A stretch of DNA of 64,000 bases from Streptococcus sanguinis SK1 = NCTC 7863 (GTDB lineage Bacteria; Bacillota; Bacilli; Lactobacillales; Streptococcaceae), in assembly GCF_000194945.1 (NCBI RefSeq), contig NZ_GL878507.1:1069963-1133962 (forward strand), written 5' to 3'. How positions within the stretch are numbered: the stretch's first letter is position 1; each line of letters begins with the position of its first letter. A program made the translations under genes and the position numbers. Of this stretch, positions 35,618-44,626 are shown piece by piece. Under the pieces are notes generated by a model. It saw nothing but the letters and a program-made list of their open reading frames with translations. It did no database searches and was not told where the DNA came from.

Positions 35618-36229
35618 CTAATCCAAATACTGTTCTCTATCTCCTTGATAAATCTCCCAAAGGATTTCCAACTGTTCTTTTGTCGTCCGCTTAGAAGATA
35701 ATTCTGGTAAAGATTGGATATCAAAGAAAGCTAAGTCTTCTATTTCTGTATTAGGCTGAAAATCTCCATCCTCTATCTGACACTCAAAGACCAGTTTAGC
35801 ATATTGCTTACTCTGAAATTGAAATTTATTAGTATCAAAAATTGCAAGCAGACGCGAAACTGAAACATTAAATCCCGTTTCTTCTTGGACTTCCTTGACG
35901 ATATTTTCCTTAGGAGATAGTCCGACTTCACAAAAGCCGCCAGGTAAAGCCCAAGTTTTCTCATTTTTACCCTTGACTAAACAGACTTTTCCGTCTCGAA
36001 CCAGTAAGGCGCGGACATCAATCAAGGGAGTGGCATAAAAATCCGTTGGGCGCAACAACTCTGCCAATTCTTTCCCATCCAAATCTGACCAATCAGCCAG
36101 GAGGTGTCCCAAAAGCTGACGGAGTTCTAAGTAACGCTCTCGATCAAATTCATCACGACTAAATGCCAATCCTGTCTCTGTAATAGAAAGGAGACGTTGA
36201 ATGGTTTTTGCAGTTTCTTTAGTTTCCAT
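35618..36229 (-). CDS. NUDIX hydrolase with N-terminal accessory domain
   Basis: A 203-residue protein. An N-terminal helical region (about 1-65) of the kind seen in ADP-ribose-type NUDIX proteins is followed by the NUDIX domain, whose box reads GGFCEVGLSPKENIVKEVQE then ETGF. The usual Arg before Glu-Val is Lys here. NUDIX enzymes cleave nucleoside diphosphate-linked compounds; ADP-ribose or a nucleotide sugar is likely, but the substrate is not fixed by sequence. It starts inside the end of murF (11-base overlap) and so is translationally coupled to it. Confidence 0.85.
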   Translation of the reverse strand: METKETAKTIQRLLSITETGLAFSRDEFDRERYLELRQLLGHLLADWSDLDGKELAELLRPTDFYATPLIDVRALLVRDGKVCLVKGKNEKTWALPGGFCEVGLSPKENIVKEVQEETGFNVSVSRLLAIFDTNKFQFQSKQYAKLVFECQIEDGDFQPNTEIEDLAFFDIQSLPELSSKRTTKEQLEILWEIYQGDREQYLD

Positions 36230-37589
36230 CTTCCAAGTCCTCTACCAGCTTAGCCAGATTCATGGAATTGCTGCCTTTTAGAAGAATTTGGTCGGCAGGA
36301 GTCAGCTTCTCTCTGACAGCTTTGGTCAGCTGTTCAAACTGGTCTTTCTGGTCATTTTTGATAAAGTAATGGACCTTGCCTAGCGGGTAAATCTCCTTGG
36401 CATAGTCATAGAGAGCTTCCATGTCCTGTCCATAAAGGAAAAGGTCGGTCACAATTTCTGGATTGAGACTGGTAATCATCGAGCCATGCATGGACTTAGA
36501 GTCCGCTCCCAGCTCTTTCATATCCGCCAGCACTGCCAATTTTCGTCCGCCTGGATTGGCCGGAATGGTCGAGAAAGTCTCCAGAATCAAGCGCATGGCT
36601 GTTGGATTGGCATTGTAGACATCCGATAGGATATCTGCGCCATTACCAGCTTTCTTCCACTCTGTTCGATTGCGGGTCAGCTCCAGCTCAGAAAAGGCTT
36701 GAGCAATAGCCACCTCAGATACCCCCTCCTGCAGAGCTGCATAGGCTGCAATCATGGCGTTGGTTGCATTATACTTACCGGTCACAGGCAGGTCAATCCT
36801 CTGCTCTAAAAAGTTGCATTCAAAGCTCAAGCTGTTCTTGCGCTCTTCCAGACGCGTCAGGAAGATATCCGCATCAGGACCAAAGCGAACCAGTTTGCAG
36901 TCTGCTGGCAGAAATTCATTGACAATCTTATCCGCCGGAACAATCAAGAGACCATCTTTTCTCAAACCGTCCGCAATCTGCATCTTGCCTTGGGCAATTT
37001 CAGCTCGGCTGCCGAAAAATTCCAGATGGGCTTCTCCAACCAGAGTTACAATGCCTGTCTTAGGTTTGGCAAGTTCAGACAGGAGATGGATATCGCCCAA
37101 GTGGTCCTGCCCCATTTCTAAGACAAGTTTCTCTGTGTCCTCAGGCATGTGAAGAACCGTGTAAGGCAGACCGATTTCGTTATTGTAATTACCTTGTGTC
37201 TTATAGGTCTTGTAGCTGGTTGCTAGTAGCTGAGCCAGCATATCCTTAGTCGTCGTTTTACCGTTGGAGCCTGTCACCGCCAGCACATCCACCTGCATCT
37301 TTTCCAGATAATACTGGGCCAAGCGCTGAAAGGCCGTCAGGACATCATCGACCAAGATATAAGCCCCCTCTGCCACTGGATGCTCAGATAAGGTGGCAGC
37401 AGCACCCTGAGCAAAGGCTGTTGGGATAAAGTCATGGCCATCACGCGCTCCCTTAAGCGGCACAAAAAGGTCACCCGACTCAATCAAGCGGCTGTCAAAC
37501 TCAGCATTTCTAAGCGCAACATTTTCAAACTGAGTCACATCATTTTTCGCAGACAGGACTTCTGCAATTTCATATAAATCTAATTTCAT
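36219..37589 (-). CDS. murF: UDP-MurNAc-tripeptide D-alanyl-D-alanine ligase
   Basis: Adds the D-Ala-D-Ala dipeptide in the last cytoplasmic step of peptidoglycan precursor synthesis. The 456-residue ligase has the ATP-binding TGSNGKTTTKDMLAQLL motif (about residues 104-120), the central ligase domain (GKYNATNAMIAAYAALQEGV) and the C-terminal domain with LADMKELG. It follows ddl, which makes its dipeptide substrate, by 75 bases and is coupled to the NUDIX gene downstream. Confidence 0.96.
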   Translation of the reverse strand: MKLDLYEIAEVLSAKNDVTQFENVALRNAEFDSRLIESGDLFVPLKGARDGHDFIPTAFAQGAAATLSEHPVAEGAYILVDDVLTAFQRLAQYYLEKMQVDVLAVTGSNGKTTTKDMLAQLLATSYKTYKTQGNYNNEIGLPYTVLHMPEDTEKLVLEMGQDHLGDIHLLSELAKPKTGIVTLVGEAHLEFFGSRAEIAQGKMQIADGLRKDGLLIVPADKIVNEFLPADCKLVRFGPDADIFLTRLEERKNSLSFECNFLEQRIDLPVTGKYNATNAMIAAYAALQEGVSEVAIAQAFSELELTRNRTEWKKAGNGADILSDVYNANPTAMRLILETFSTIPANPGGRKLAVLADMKELGADSKSMHGSMITSLNPEIVTDLFLYGQDMEALYDYAKEIYPLGKVHYFIKNDQKDQFEQLTKAVREKLTPADQILLKGSNSMNLAKLVEDLEDGN

Positions 37590-37664
37590 ACTTCTTCCTC
37601 GTTTTTCGGTTTGCTCACAAAAAGAAAGGACCGAAAATTTTCAGCCCCTCTATTATATCATATT

Positions 37665-38711
37665 TTAGAGAAGATGCGCCTCTCTCTTAGCAAATGCCTC
37701 TTCAGCTAGGCCAACTAGTTTCTCAATCAAGTCAGGATAGGCCAGTCCCATATTTTCCCAGAGTAGTGGATACATGGACCACTGGGTAAAACCTGGCATG
37801 GTATTGAGCTCATTAAGGAAGACCTGACCATCTTCTGCATAGAAGAAATCACAACGGGACAGCCCCAGACCGCCCAGAGCTCGGAAAGCTGCCTCTGCAT
37901 TTTGACGCATCAGACTCACCACTTCTTCTGGAATCTTGGCCGGAATATCCATGGTAATTTTATTATCAATGTATTTGGCTTCGTAGTCATAAAAAGCCAC
38001 GTCCTTGACCACTTCTCCAGGTAGGGTACTCTTGACGTCAACATTGCCCAAAAGCCCAACCTCAATCTCGCGAGCCGTCACTCCTTGCTCAACCAGTACT
38101 CGGCTGTCGTATTTGAAAGCCAGGTCCAGAGAAGCACGCAGTTCTGCTTGGTTCTCCGATTTAGAAATGCCGACACTGGAGCCCATATTAGAAGGTTTGG
38201 TGAAGACTGGATAGGTCAATTTCTCCTCGATTTCTTGGATTTTTTGCTCTAGATCCTCGCCATCGACCAGCGCCACATAAGGCACTTGGGCTATTCCTGC
38301 TGATTCCAGCACTCGCTTGGTCGTGATTTTATCCATGGCTAAGCTAGAAGATAAAATATTACAGCCGACATAAGGCATTTTGAGCACTTCTAGGAAGCCT
38401 TGGATAGAGCCATCTTCGCCCATGGGACCATGCAGGACCGGAAAGACCACGACTCCTTTTTCGTAAATATCGCTGGGCTTAATCTTCCGAGACATGTCCA
38501 CTGTGGCATTGGTCATCAGCTTCTCATCAGCCGCCGGCTTTGCTTCAAATTCCTGAGTTTGGATAAAATCTCCATCCTTGGTGATGAAGTAAGTCCTCAC
38601 CGAGAATCTATCATAATTGACAGCCCGCATGACGCTCTCAGCTGATAAAACCGAAACTTCCCGCTCTGCACTGCGTCCGCCATACAATAAAATCAATCTT
38701 TGTTTTGCCAT
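37665..38711 (-). CDS. ddl: D-alanine-D-alanine ligase
   Basis: Joins two D-alanines for the peptidoglycan stem. The 348-residue ATP-grasp enzyme has [20 protein letters not shown] (N-terminal loop), [34 protein letters not shown] and the C-terminal [16 protein letters not shown] block. Start at the ATG at 38711 (ATAGGA upstream); an ATG five codons earlier is less well placed. It is located between recR and murF, the standard streptococcal order. Confidence 0.95.
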   Translation of the reverse strand: MAKQRLILLYGGRSAEREVSVLSAESVMRAVNYDRFSVRTYFITKDGDFIQTQEFEAKPAADEKLMTNATVDMSRKIKPSDIYEKGVVVFPVLHGPMGEDGSIQGFLEVLKMPYVGCNILSSSLAMDKITTKRVLESAGIAQVPYVALVDGEDLEQKIQEIEEKLTYPVFTKPSNMGSSVGISKSENQAELRASLDLAFKYDSRVLVEQGVTAREIEVGLLGNVDVKSTLPGEVVKDVAFYDYEAKYIDNKITMDIPAKIPEEVVSLMRQNAEAAFRALGGLGLSRCDFFYAEDGQVFLNELNTMPGFTQWSMYPLLWENMGLAYPDLIEKLVGLAEEAFAKREAHLL

Positions 38712-38883
38712 GATTTTTCCTATCATTTTCTAAAAATAGTACGATTTACAAAAGCTGCCAGTCCGAGAAGAATCAAGTTCAAAAGCTTGGTTTTGCATCT
38801 ACCCTAGCTAGGTGATTCTTCTAAGCAGGAACTTCTGTATCAGTCCGTTTTAGTATATCACAATTCCCAGCATTTTTGAACAG

Positions 38884-38924
38884 AAAAAAGGACTCTTCCA
38901 ACCAGCTAGAGCCAGAAAAATCCT
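38884..38924 (-). terminator. Possible recR terminator
   Basis: On the minus strand, AAGGA arms pair with TCCTT, with partial inner pairing, and TTTTTT follows. It lies just after the recR stop. Confidence 0.5.
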
Positions 38925-38930
38925 TGATGT

Positions 38931-39527
38931 TTACAATTCCGTTCGATTTTCGATAGCGCGAATCAGCGTAACCTCGTCCGCATACTCAATGTCGGAACCA
39001 ACCGCCAAACCACGCGCTAGTCGAGTCACCTTAATTCCAGCCGGTTTCAAGACCCGTGAGATATACATGGAAGTCGCTTCGCCATCCGCAGTCGCATTAG
39101 TCGCGACAATAACTTCTGTTACCTCGCTATCCATCAGACGAGTAATCAGACTCTTGAGATTGATGTCATCCGGTCCAACGCCATTCATAGGTGAAATCAA
39201 ACCGTGCAGGACATGATAAAGTCCGTGGTATTCCTGTATATTTTCCATGGCTGATACATCTCGGCTGTCTTCAACGATCAAAATAGTTGATTGATCGCGC
39301 GACTGGTCTTGACAGATAGCACAAGGGTCTTCATCCGTCAGGTTGCCGCAGACAGAGCAGTAGCTCAGCTCACGCTTAGCAGCCAGCAGATTCTTGGCAA
39401 ATTCATTGACATCGTCATCACTCATGCCAATGGTGTAAAAAGCCAGTCGAGTGGCTGTTTTGATGCCAATGCCGGGCAGCTTTGAAAAACTGTCAATCAG
39501 CTTGGCAATAGGGGTTGGGTAAAGCAT
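38931..39527 (-). CDS. recR: Recombination protein RecR
   Basis: Acts with RecO (and RecF) in loading RecA during gap repair. The 198-residue protein has the helix-hairpin-helix start ([16 protein letters not shown]), the four-cysteine zinc finger [19 protein letters not shown] (about 56-74) and the Toprim domain with [14 protein letters not shown]. It lies between pbp2B and ddl, a conserved streptococcal arrangement. Confidence 0.96.
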   Translation of the reverse strand: MLYPTPIAKLIDSFSKLPGIGIKTATRLAFYTIGMSDDDVNEFAKNLLAAKRELSYCSVCGNLTDEDPCAICQDQSRDQSTILIVEDSRDVSAMENIQEYHGLYHVLHGLISPMNGVGPDDINLKSLITRLMDSEVTEVIVATNATADGEATSMYISRVLKPAGIKVTRLARGLAVGSDIEYADEVTLIRAIENRTEL

Positions 39528-39630
39528 AAAATCCTTTCTCTATTCTCAAAAAATCTCCTCAAACCAGATTGCTCTACTTGAGCACTGACTGCATTAGCTT
39601 TCTATGTTTGCTGATGATTTTCATTGAGCA

Positions 39631-41685
39631 CTAATTCATAGGGTGTTGTTGGTTGTAAAGATTGATAATATCGCGAGTGATACTGTGGCTGACTGTAGAA
39701 GATAGGTCCGTATTGTGAGGGAACACCACTGCCACCGCAATCTGCGGCTTCTCACTTGGTGCATAGGACACGACATTGGTATTGATAGCTTCTTTCTTGC
39801 CCTTGTCCACGAAGGTCTCAGCCGTACCAGTCTTGGCACTGATTGGCACACTCTCTCCCTGAGAAATAGTCCGACCAGTTGTAAAGCCACTGCTGCCATG
39901 AACCACTTGATAGAAGCCTTGCTTGATAATGCTCATATCCTCGTCAGAGATATTAACCTGGTTCAGCTCCTTGGTGTCAATTTTCTGCACCAAATCACCG
40001 AGTCCTCCTTGGTCACTGTTGCCGTAAATGCCTTCAACGATATGCGGAGCTACACGCTTGCCGTTATTAGCTACTGTTGAAGCATACTGAGCCAGCTGAA
40101 GCGTTGTATAGTTGTCAAACTGGCCAAAAGAATTGGTCAGATAGTTAGCAAAGGTAAACTTGTCTGGAAGATAGCCTGTGGACTCATTTGGCAAATCAAT
40201 CCCTGTCGAAGTGCCTAGACCATATTCTGCAAAAGTCGACCGTAGCTTTTTCATGGACGGATCTAGCTCATCAAAATCTAGCTTCATATCCGCTGAGTAA
40301 GGCGTTCCCATCATCTTCAGCGCCACCTGCACCATATAGGTATTAGAAGAGTATTCCAAGGCCTCTTGGGCTGTGATAGCACGTGAACCATACTGGGTAA
40401 ACCAAGAAGTGATACTGTCCGTACCGCCAAAGCTAATCGGCTGGTCTGTCAGGACTTGGTTGCCGCTAATTGCATTATTCTCCCAGCCCGAGGTCAATGT
40501 TGCAGCTTTGACCACAGATCCCGGAACAAAGACATTGGTCATGGTTCCCAGAGCATCGACAGAGTTTTCTCCCGTTTCCAAATCATGCCGGATGCCTGCC
40601 ATAGCCAAGACGGCGCCAGTATTTGGATCCATAGCTACAGCATAGACACCCTCAGAGTAAGTCGCATTGCCACTAGCCAACTCTGCATTAAAGGCATTTT
40701 TGAGAATGTCCTCCACTCCCTGCTGGAAGCTCAAGTCCACCGTCAGCTTGAGATTGTCTCCCTTGCTGCCGTCAGAGATATTTTCCACACTCTCCATATT
40801 ACCATTTTTGTCCAGATGAATCTCCTTCTCAGCTCGCTTGCCCTGCAAGACTGACTCATACTGCTTTTCTAGATAGGAGGTCCCCACCCGGTCATTGAGG
40901 GAGTAGCCTTTTTTCAGGTAATCATCCACTTCTTCAGCCGGAAGTCCAGTCTTTTCCGTCGAGATATTACCCACGATGGAAGCCAGCGAGGTATCCAAGA
41001 CCTTACGGTCCCAGCCCGTTGAGACACTGATACCTGGCAGCTCCTTACTGCTAGAAGCCAGTACAGCTACCTGCTCTGTTGTCAGCGGATCTGTCTGGAT
41101 GGTCCCCGTCGCAAAGTTGGAAATTGCATTCATCTGACTAAAGAGAACGATGGCTTTCTTTTCCTCATCCGTATAGCCCAGCTGCTTAGGATCAATGCTC
41201 TCAGCTGCCGCCTTATAGATTTTGGACTCAGGCAGGCGGTTGCCATCTGTATCAAATTTCTTGTCCTTGGGCAGCTTTTCTACTACTTCCTGATAGACTG
41301 CGCTGTCCGCCAAATAATAATCCACCTCTTGGCGGTCTGTCACCTCTGTATCGCTGACACTGACATAGGTCAGGAGCTTTTGAGCTGTCGCTCGAATCTC
41401 ACCAGCCGTCAGACGATTATCCCGTGTATAGGTCACCACCTGCTTGGTCGTATTTTCCACCAAGGGCTTGCCGGTAGCATCATAAATCTGCCCACGCACT
41501 GAGCTAGTGGTAATCTTGGTCTTGCTGGCCTTGGCCAACTTATCCGTATAAAAGTCCTGATTAACTACCTGCATATAGCCCAGACGAGCAATCAAGGCTA
41601 AGAACAAAAGCATCACAATTCCAAACAGCAGATAAAGCCTTCTGGTTATGGAATGACTGTCAAATTTTCTCTTCTTCCTTGCCAT
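39631..41685 (-). CDS. pbp2B: Penicillin-binding protein 2B, class B transpeptidase
   Basis: A septal/peripheral peptidoglycan transpeptidase of 684 residues, anchored by one N-terminal membrane segment (LYLLFGIVMLLFLALIARLG). The dimerisation domain (SSVRGQIYDATGKPL) is followed by the transpeptidase domain with the serine nucleophile in GSVVKAATL, SSN in YSSNTYM and KTG in SAKTGTAETF. I start at the ATG at 41685, with GAGAG upstream; in-frame ATGs at 41697 and 41754 are alternatives. Motif residues are unaltered, but resistance cannot be judged without reference comparison. It precedes recR-ddl-murF. Confidence 0.93.
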   Translation of the reverse strand: MARKKRKFDSHSITRRLYLLFGIVMLLFLALIARLGYMQVVNQDFYTDKLAKASKTKITTSSVRGQIYDATGKPLVENTTKQVVTYTRDNRLTAGEIRATAQKLLTYVSVSDTEVTDRQEVDYYLADSAVYQEVVEKLPKDKKFDTDGNRLPESKIYKAAAESIDPKQLGYTDEEKKAIVLFSQMNAISNFATGTIQTDPLTTEQVAVLASSSKELPGISVSTGWDRKVLDTSLASIVGNISTEKTGLPAEEVDDYLKKGYSLNDRVGTSYLEKQYESVLQGKRAEKEIHLDKNGNMESVENISDGSKGDNLKLTVDLSFQQGVEDILKNAFNAELASGNATYSEGVYAVAMDPNTGAVLAMAGIRHDLETGENSVDALGTMTNVFVPGSVVKAATLTSGWENNAISGNQVLTDQPISFGGTDSITSWFTQYGSRAITAQEALEYSSNTYMVQVALKMMGTPYSADMKLDFDELDPSMKKLRSTFAEYGLGTSTGIDLPNESTGYLPDKFTFANYLTNSFGQFDNYTTLQLAQYASTVANNGKRVAPHIVEGIYGNSDQGGLGDLVQKIDTKELNQVNISDEDMSIIKQGFYQVVHGSSGFTTGRTISQGESVPISAKTGTAETFVDKGKKEAINTNVVSYAPSEKPQIAVAVVFPHNTDLSSTVSHSITRDIINLYNQQHPMN

Positions 41686-41871
41686 CTTCTCTCTCATTCT
41701 AGTAAAAGTTCTGACCTTTATTTTACCATAAATCCAGCTCGATGAATGTTTCAAAACTGATAGAAAATCTGAAAATGTGGACGAGTTAAGAGGAAATCCG
41801 CTAAACCTCGGAACAGAAAAGACTTGCTGACAAGACTTCCAGCAATCCTCGTCCTTCCTCTCTGGAAAAGC

Positions 41872-41899
41872 AAAGAACCTGAGAATAATCTCAGATTCC
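41872..41899 (-). terminator. gpmA terminator
   Basis: On the minus strand, GAATCTGAGA pairs with TCTCAGGTTC (one G-T pair), with a four-base loop and TTT, a few bases after the gpmA stop. Confidence 0.8.
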
Positions 41900-41906
41900 T
41901 TTAAGC

Positions 41907-42599
41907 TTATTTTCCAAGGTAGTATTCTTTTACTACATTCAATTTTTCGTCAAATTCGAATACCAATGGTGGGAAGTTTGGAATTTCCACATCCATGATT
42001 TCATCGTCAGACAGTTGTTTGATGTGCTTCACAAGGGCACGGATAGAGTTACCGTGTGCACCTACAAAGACATTTTTGCCATCTTTCAAAGCTGGAGCAA
42101 TCTTGTCTTCCCAGAATGGAAGGGCACGCTCAAGTGTCACTTTCAAGTTTTCAGCATCTGGAATTACTGAGTCGTCAAGTGAAGCATAACGACGGTCAGT
42201 GTGTGCTGAGTGCTCATCATCGCGATCCATGTTTGGAGGCAATACATCGTATGAACGGCGCCAGATATGCACTTGCTCATCACCAAATTGCTCAGCTGCT
42301 TCTGCCTTATTTTTACCAGTCAGACCGCCATAGTGACGCTCGTTCAAACGCCATGATTTTTCAACTGGTACCCAAAGCTGATCAGACGCTTCCAAAGCAA
42401 GGTTAGTTGTCTTAATCGCACGCTTCAATACTGAAGTGTAAGCTTGGTCAAACTCGATACCAGCTTCTTTAATCAGTTTACCAGCGTCGATTGCTTGCTG
42501 TGTACCTTTTTCAGACAAGTCAACATCAGCCCAACCAGTGAAAAGGTTAGCTTTGTTCCATTCAGACTCACCGTGGCGAGCAAAAACTAATTTTACCAT
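41907..42599 (-). CDS. gpmA: 2,3-bisphosphoglycerate-dependent phosphoglycerate mutase
   Basis: Converts 3-phosphoglycerate to 2-phosphoglycerate in glycolysis. The 230-residue protein carries the phosphohistidine motif [12 protein letters not shown] at residues 4-15, the [14 protein letters not shown] block, and the second histidine in [12 protein letters not shown]. Length and motifs fit the dPGM class. It is a single-gene unit with its own terminator. Its codon choice looks strongly biased, as expected for a highly expressed glycolytic gene. Confidence 0.97.
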   Translation of the reverse strand: MVKLVFARHGESEWNKANLFTGWADVDLSEKGTQQAIDAGKLIKEAGIEFDQAYTSVLKRAIKTTNLALEASDQLWVPVEKSWRLNERHYGGLTGKNKAEAAEQFGDEQVHIWRRSYDVLPPNMDRDDEHSAHTDRRYASLDDSVIPDAENLKVTLERALPFWEDKIAPALKDGKNVFVGAHGNSIRALVKHIKQLSDDEIMDVEIPNFPPLVFEFDEKLNVVKEYYLGK

Positions 42600-42748
42600 T
42601 AGATGGATTCTCCTTTTATTTTCCGAGGCAGTCCCCGTTTATCTATTCTATTTTACAAAATTTTCGCCTAAAAAGCTAGCCTATTTCGTCAAATCAGACG
42701 TTTTTCAACAAGAAAGCGCTTTTGTATTTCCGAGCAGAAACCTTTGCC

Positions 42749-43492
42749 CTAACACCCGCCAGACAGATAAACCTCGTTGGCTTCCTTAAGCCACCAAGTC
42801 CGCCGCCTGTCTATCAGTTGATGAATGGCCAACAAGCCTGCTACTATCCAGTTACAAAGCATATTGACAAAGACAAAGAGCTCTACTCCCTTAGTCTGCT
42901 GGGCGGGAGTTAGCTGAATTTGCTTGACAATCAACGATTCTCCTTCCATTTCGTAAAACTTAGGCATATAAGCACTTAATAAGATGATAACAAAGATAAA
43001 GAGAGTAAGCTGAACTGGCCAAGAATAAAGAATTTTATGAAAATGCTCAATCCTCAAAGAGAAGGTAAAAAATCGCTTAACACGCTCTCTTGCTACAAAA
43101 AGGATAAATAAGGGAATGTAGCCAAAAAGTGTCACACTAAATAAGGTGGGATTATGAGAACTAGAAGGAATAAATCTACTAAATCCATAGTCGCCTGTCC
43201 ATAGAAACCAGCCACCTATAACCTGTGGCAACCAATAAGATAGAATGATAATGAGCAGTGTTGAAGTAATCCCAATTTTGACACTCCATACTCGCTGCAT
43301 CTTCTCCCATATCAGGTGCAGACGTGCTTTATCCGCGCCTTTCTTAGGAAAATTCTCTTTTATGAGTCCACCGCAAGAGGGGCAAATGGGATAGCCAGCT
43401 TCCTCTTCAAAGAGAAGATGACGACATTCCAAAAGAGGCGATTCATCACTGTCTGACAACTCATCCAGCCATTTCTTTCTCCACCAGAACAT
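42749..43492 (-). CDS. Membrane protein with a small zinc-ribbon-like N-terminus, unknown
   Basis: A 247-residue protein I do not recognise. The N-terminal 75 residues are charged and contain cysteines in ECRHLLFEEEAGYPICPSCG, a possible four-ligand metal site with the histidine. Four hydrophobic segments follow (about 77-93, 116-132, 155-172 and 204-222), and the tail ends in SGGC. The ATG follows TAGGAGG. It has its own promoter (43634-43662) and a leader of about 135 bases. No operon partner is present. Confidence 0.65.
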   Translation of the reverse strand: MFWWRKKWLDELSDSDESPLLECRHLLFEEEAGYPICPSCGGLIKENFPKKGADKARLHLIWEKMQRVWSVKIGITSTLLIIILSYWLPQVIGGWFLWTGDYGFSRFIPSSSHNPTLFSVTLFGYIPLFILFVARERVKRFFTFSLRIEHFHKILYSWPVQLTLFIFVIILLSAYMPKFYEMEGESLIVKQIQLTPAQQTKGVELFVFVNMLCNWIVAGLLAIHQLIDRRRTWWLKEANEVYLSGGC

Positions 43493-43633
43493 AAGACCTC
43501 CTAAAAATCTAACCTACCCACAAAGTAATACTCCTTAAAGATTTCAATACTACAGACTTATGACAAATTTACCTATATTGTAAATCCTTCAGAACTCTTT
43601 GAATCTCTTTGTACAAGGCTTTATTCTGCTTTC

Positions 43634-43662
43634 ATTATATCAAAAGAGAATTGGCCTGTAAA
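43634..43662 (-). promoter_or_regulatory. Promoter of the zinc-ribbon-like membrane gene
   Basis: On the minus strand, TTTACA (43662-43657), 17 bases and TATAAT (43639-43634) with TGA just before the -10. No other gene is seen in 43493-43843. Confidence 0.7.
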
Positions 43663-43790
43663 ATAATAGCATAAGTATATAAGGGTTTGTACTTAAAATA
43701 TCTGATCTTGCTAAGTGCTGTACTTGACTAGGTACCAACGTCTCTAAGCTCAGATGATATCCTGCGAACAAGCCTCGCTAAAACACATAG

Positions 43791-43829
43791 AAAAAGGCTA
43801 AGAGACATAAGTTCTAGCCTTACCTTTTA
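43791..43829. terminator. GACATAA-type hairpin downstream of perR
   Basis: AAGGCTA (43794-43800) and TAGCCTT (43815-43821) flank a loop containing GACATAA, with T-rich exits on both strands. It strongly resembles the terminator at 18742-18778. On the minus strand it would end transcripts from perR, about 140 bases upstream. Confidence 0.6.
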
Positions 43830-43959
43830 TTAGGAATAGAATCTTAACGCAATAGCTGATTGCTCAAATTGCTGCTTTGAAGTTGCAGATTGAATTTGCA
43901 AAGCGAGTCACAACTTTGTCCGTCTTTAGGCTCCAAAAAGCTGCTAATCATCCTCGCAG

Positions 43960-44403
43960 TCACACCGCCTCTTGCTGACATTGGGGGCATAGGCCATAGA
44001 CAGTCGTTTGGCTTTGGGTGATGTGGTAGCCAGTCTGCACTTCAGCCTCATGCTTCACATCTGGAAGTTCCAGCTCCATATCAGCGATACGGCCGCATTT
44101 TTCACAGATGACATTGAGATGCTGATGGCCCATAAAGTCAAAGTAGGTCGTCGTATCATTGCGAACCTTGAGCTCAGCGACAAAACCCTCATCAATCAGA
44201 ACCTTGAGATTATTATAGACTGTTGCCAGACTCATATTAGGAAAATTCGGCTTCAAGTCCTGATATATCATTTCAGCGCTAGGATGGTCATGACTTTGGA
44301 TAATATAGTCAATCACCGCCTTCCGCGTTTCTGTAATGCGCACGCCCTTAGCGCGCAAATGGCCAATTACTTGGTCAAAATCATGCTGATGTTCTTGTTT
44401 CAT
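43960..44403 (-). CDS. perR: Fur-family regulator, PerR-like
   Basis: A 147-residue metal-dependent repressor. The N-terminal winged helix (VRITETRKAVIDYIIQSHDHPSAE, given as a domain marker in part) is followed by the dimer domain with metal ligands in DTTTYFDFMGHQHLNV and a structural zinc site built from two CXXC motifs (CEKCG, CPQC). Streptococci usually have a single Fur-family protein, PerR, which senses peroxide; this gene fits by length and motifs. The symbol is given on that basis. An extended -10 (TGG-TATAAT near 44446) lies about 40 bases upstream. Confidence 0.85.
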   Translation of the reverse strand: MKQEHQHDFDQVIGHLRAKGVRITETRKAVIDYIIQSHDHPSAEMIYQDLKPNFPNMSLATVYNNLKVLIDEGFVAELKVRNDTTTYFDFMGHQHLNVICEKCGRIADMELELPDVKHEAEVQTGYHITQSQTTVYGLCPQCQQEAV

Positions 44404-44540
44404 TATTTGCTCCGTTATAGCCTCTCATCTAAGTCATTACCATTATACCATGACTAGGCTTACTTGGCTATTAAGAATGATTGTAAATAAGACCTAAAAT
44501 TTTTTAATTCTATCAGTGCCTTGATTTTCCTGCCAAAAAT

Positions 44541-44586
44541 AAAAAGCCTGCTATTCCCAACAAAAGTTGAGATAACAGACTTTTCA
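44541..44586 (-). terminator. Terminator of the LPXTG protein gene
   Basis: On the minus strand, a long imperfect stem (AAAG-CTG-TAT-CAAC against GTTG-ATA-CAG-CTTT) with a TTTT loop is followed by a T-rich run. Confidence 0.75.
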
Positions 44587-44626
44587 TATATTCTAGATTT
44601 TCAAAACTTTTTACTGAAGCTTAATC

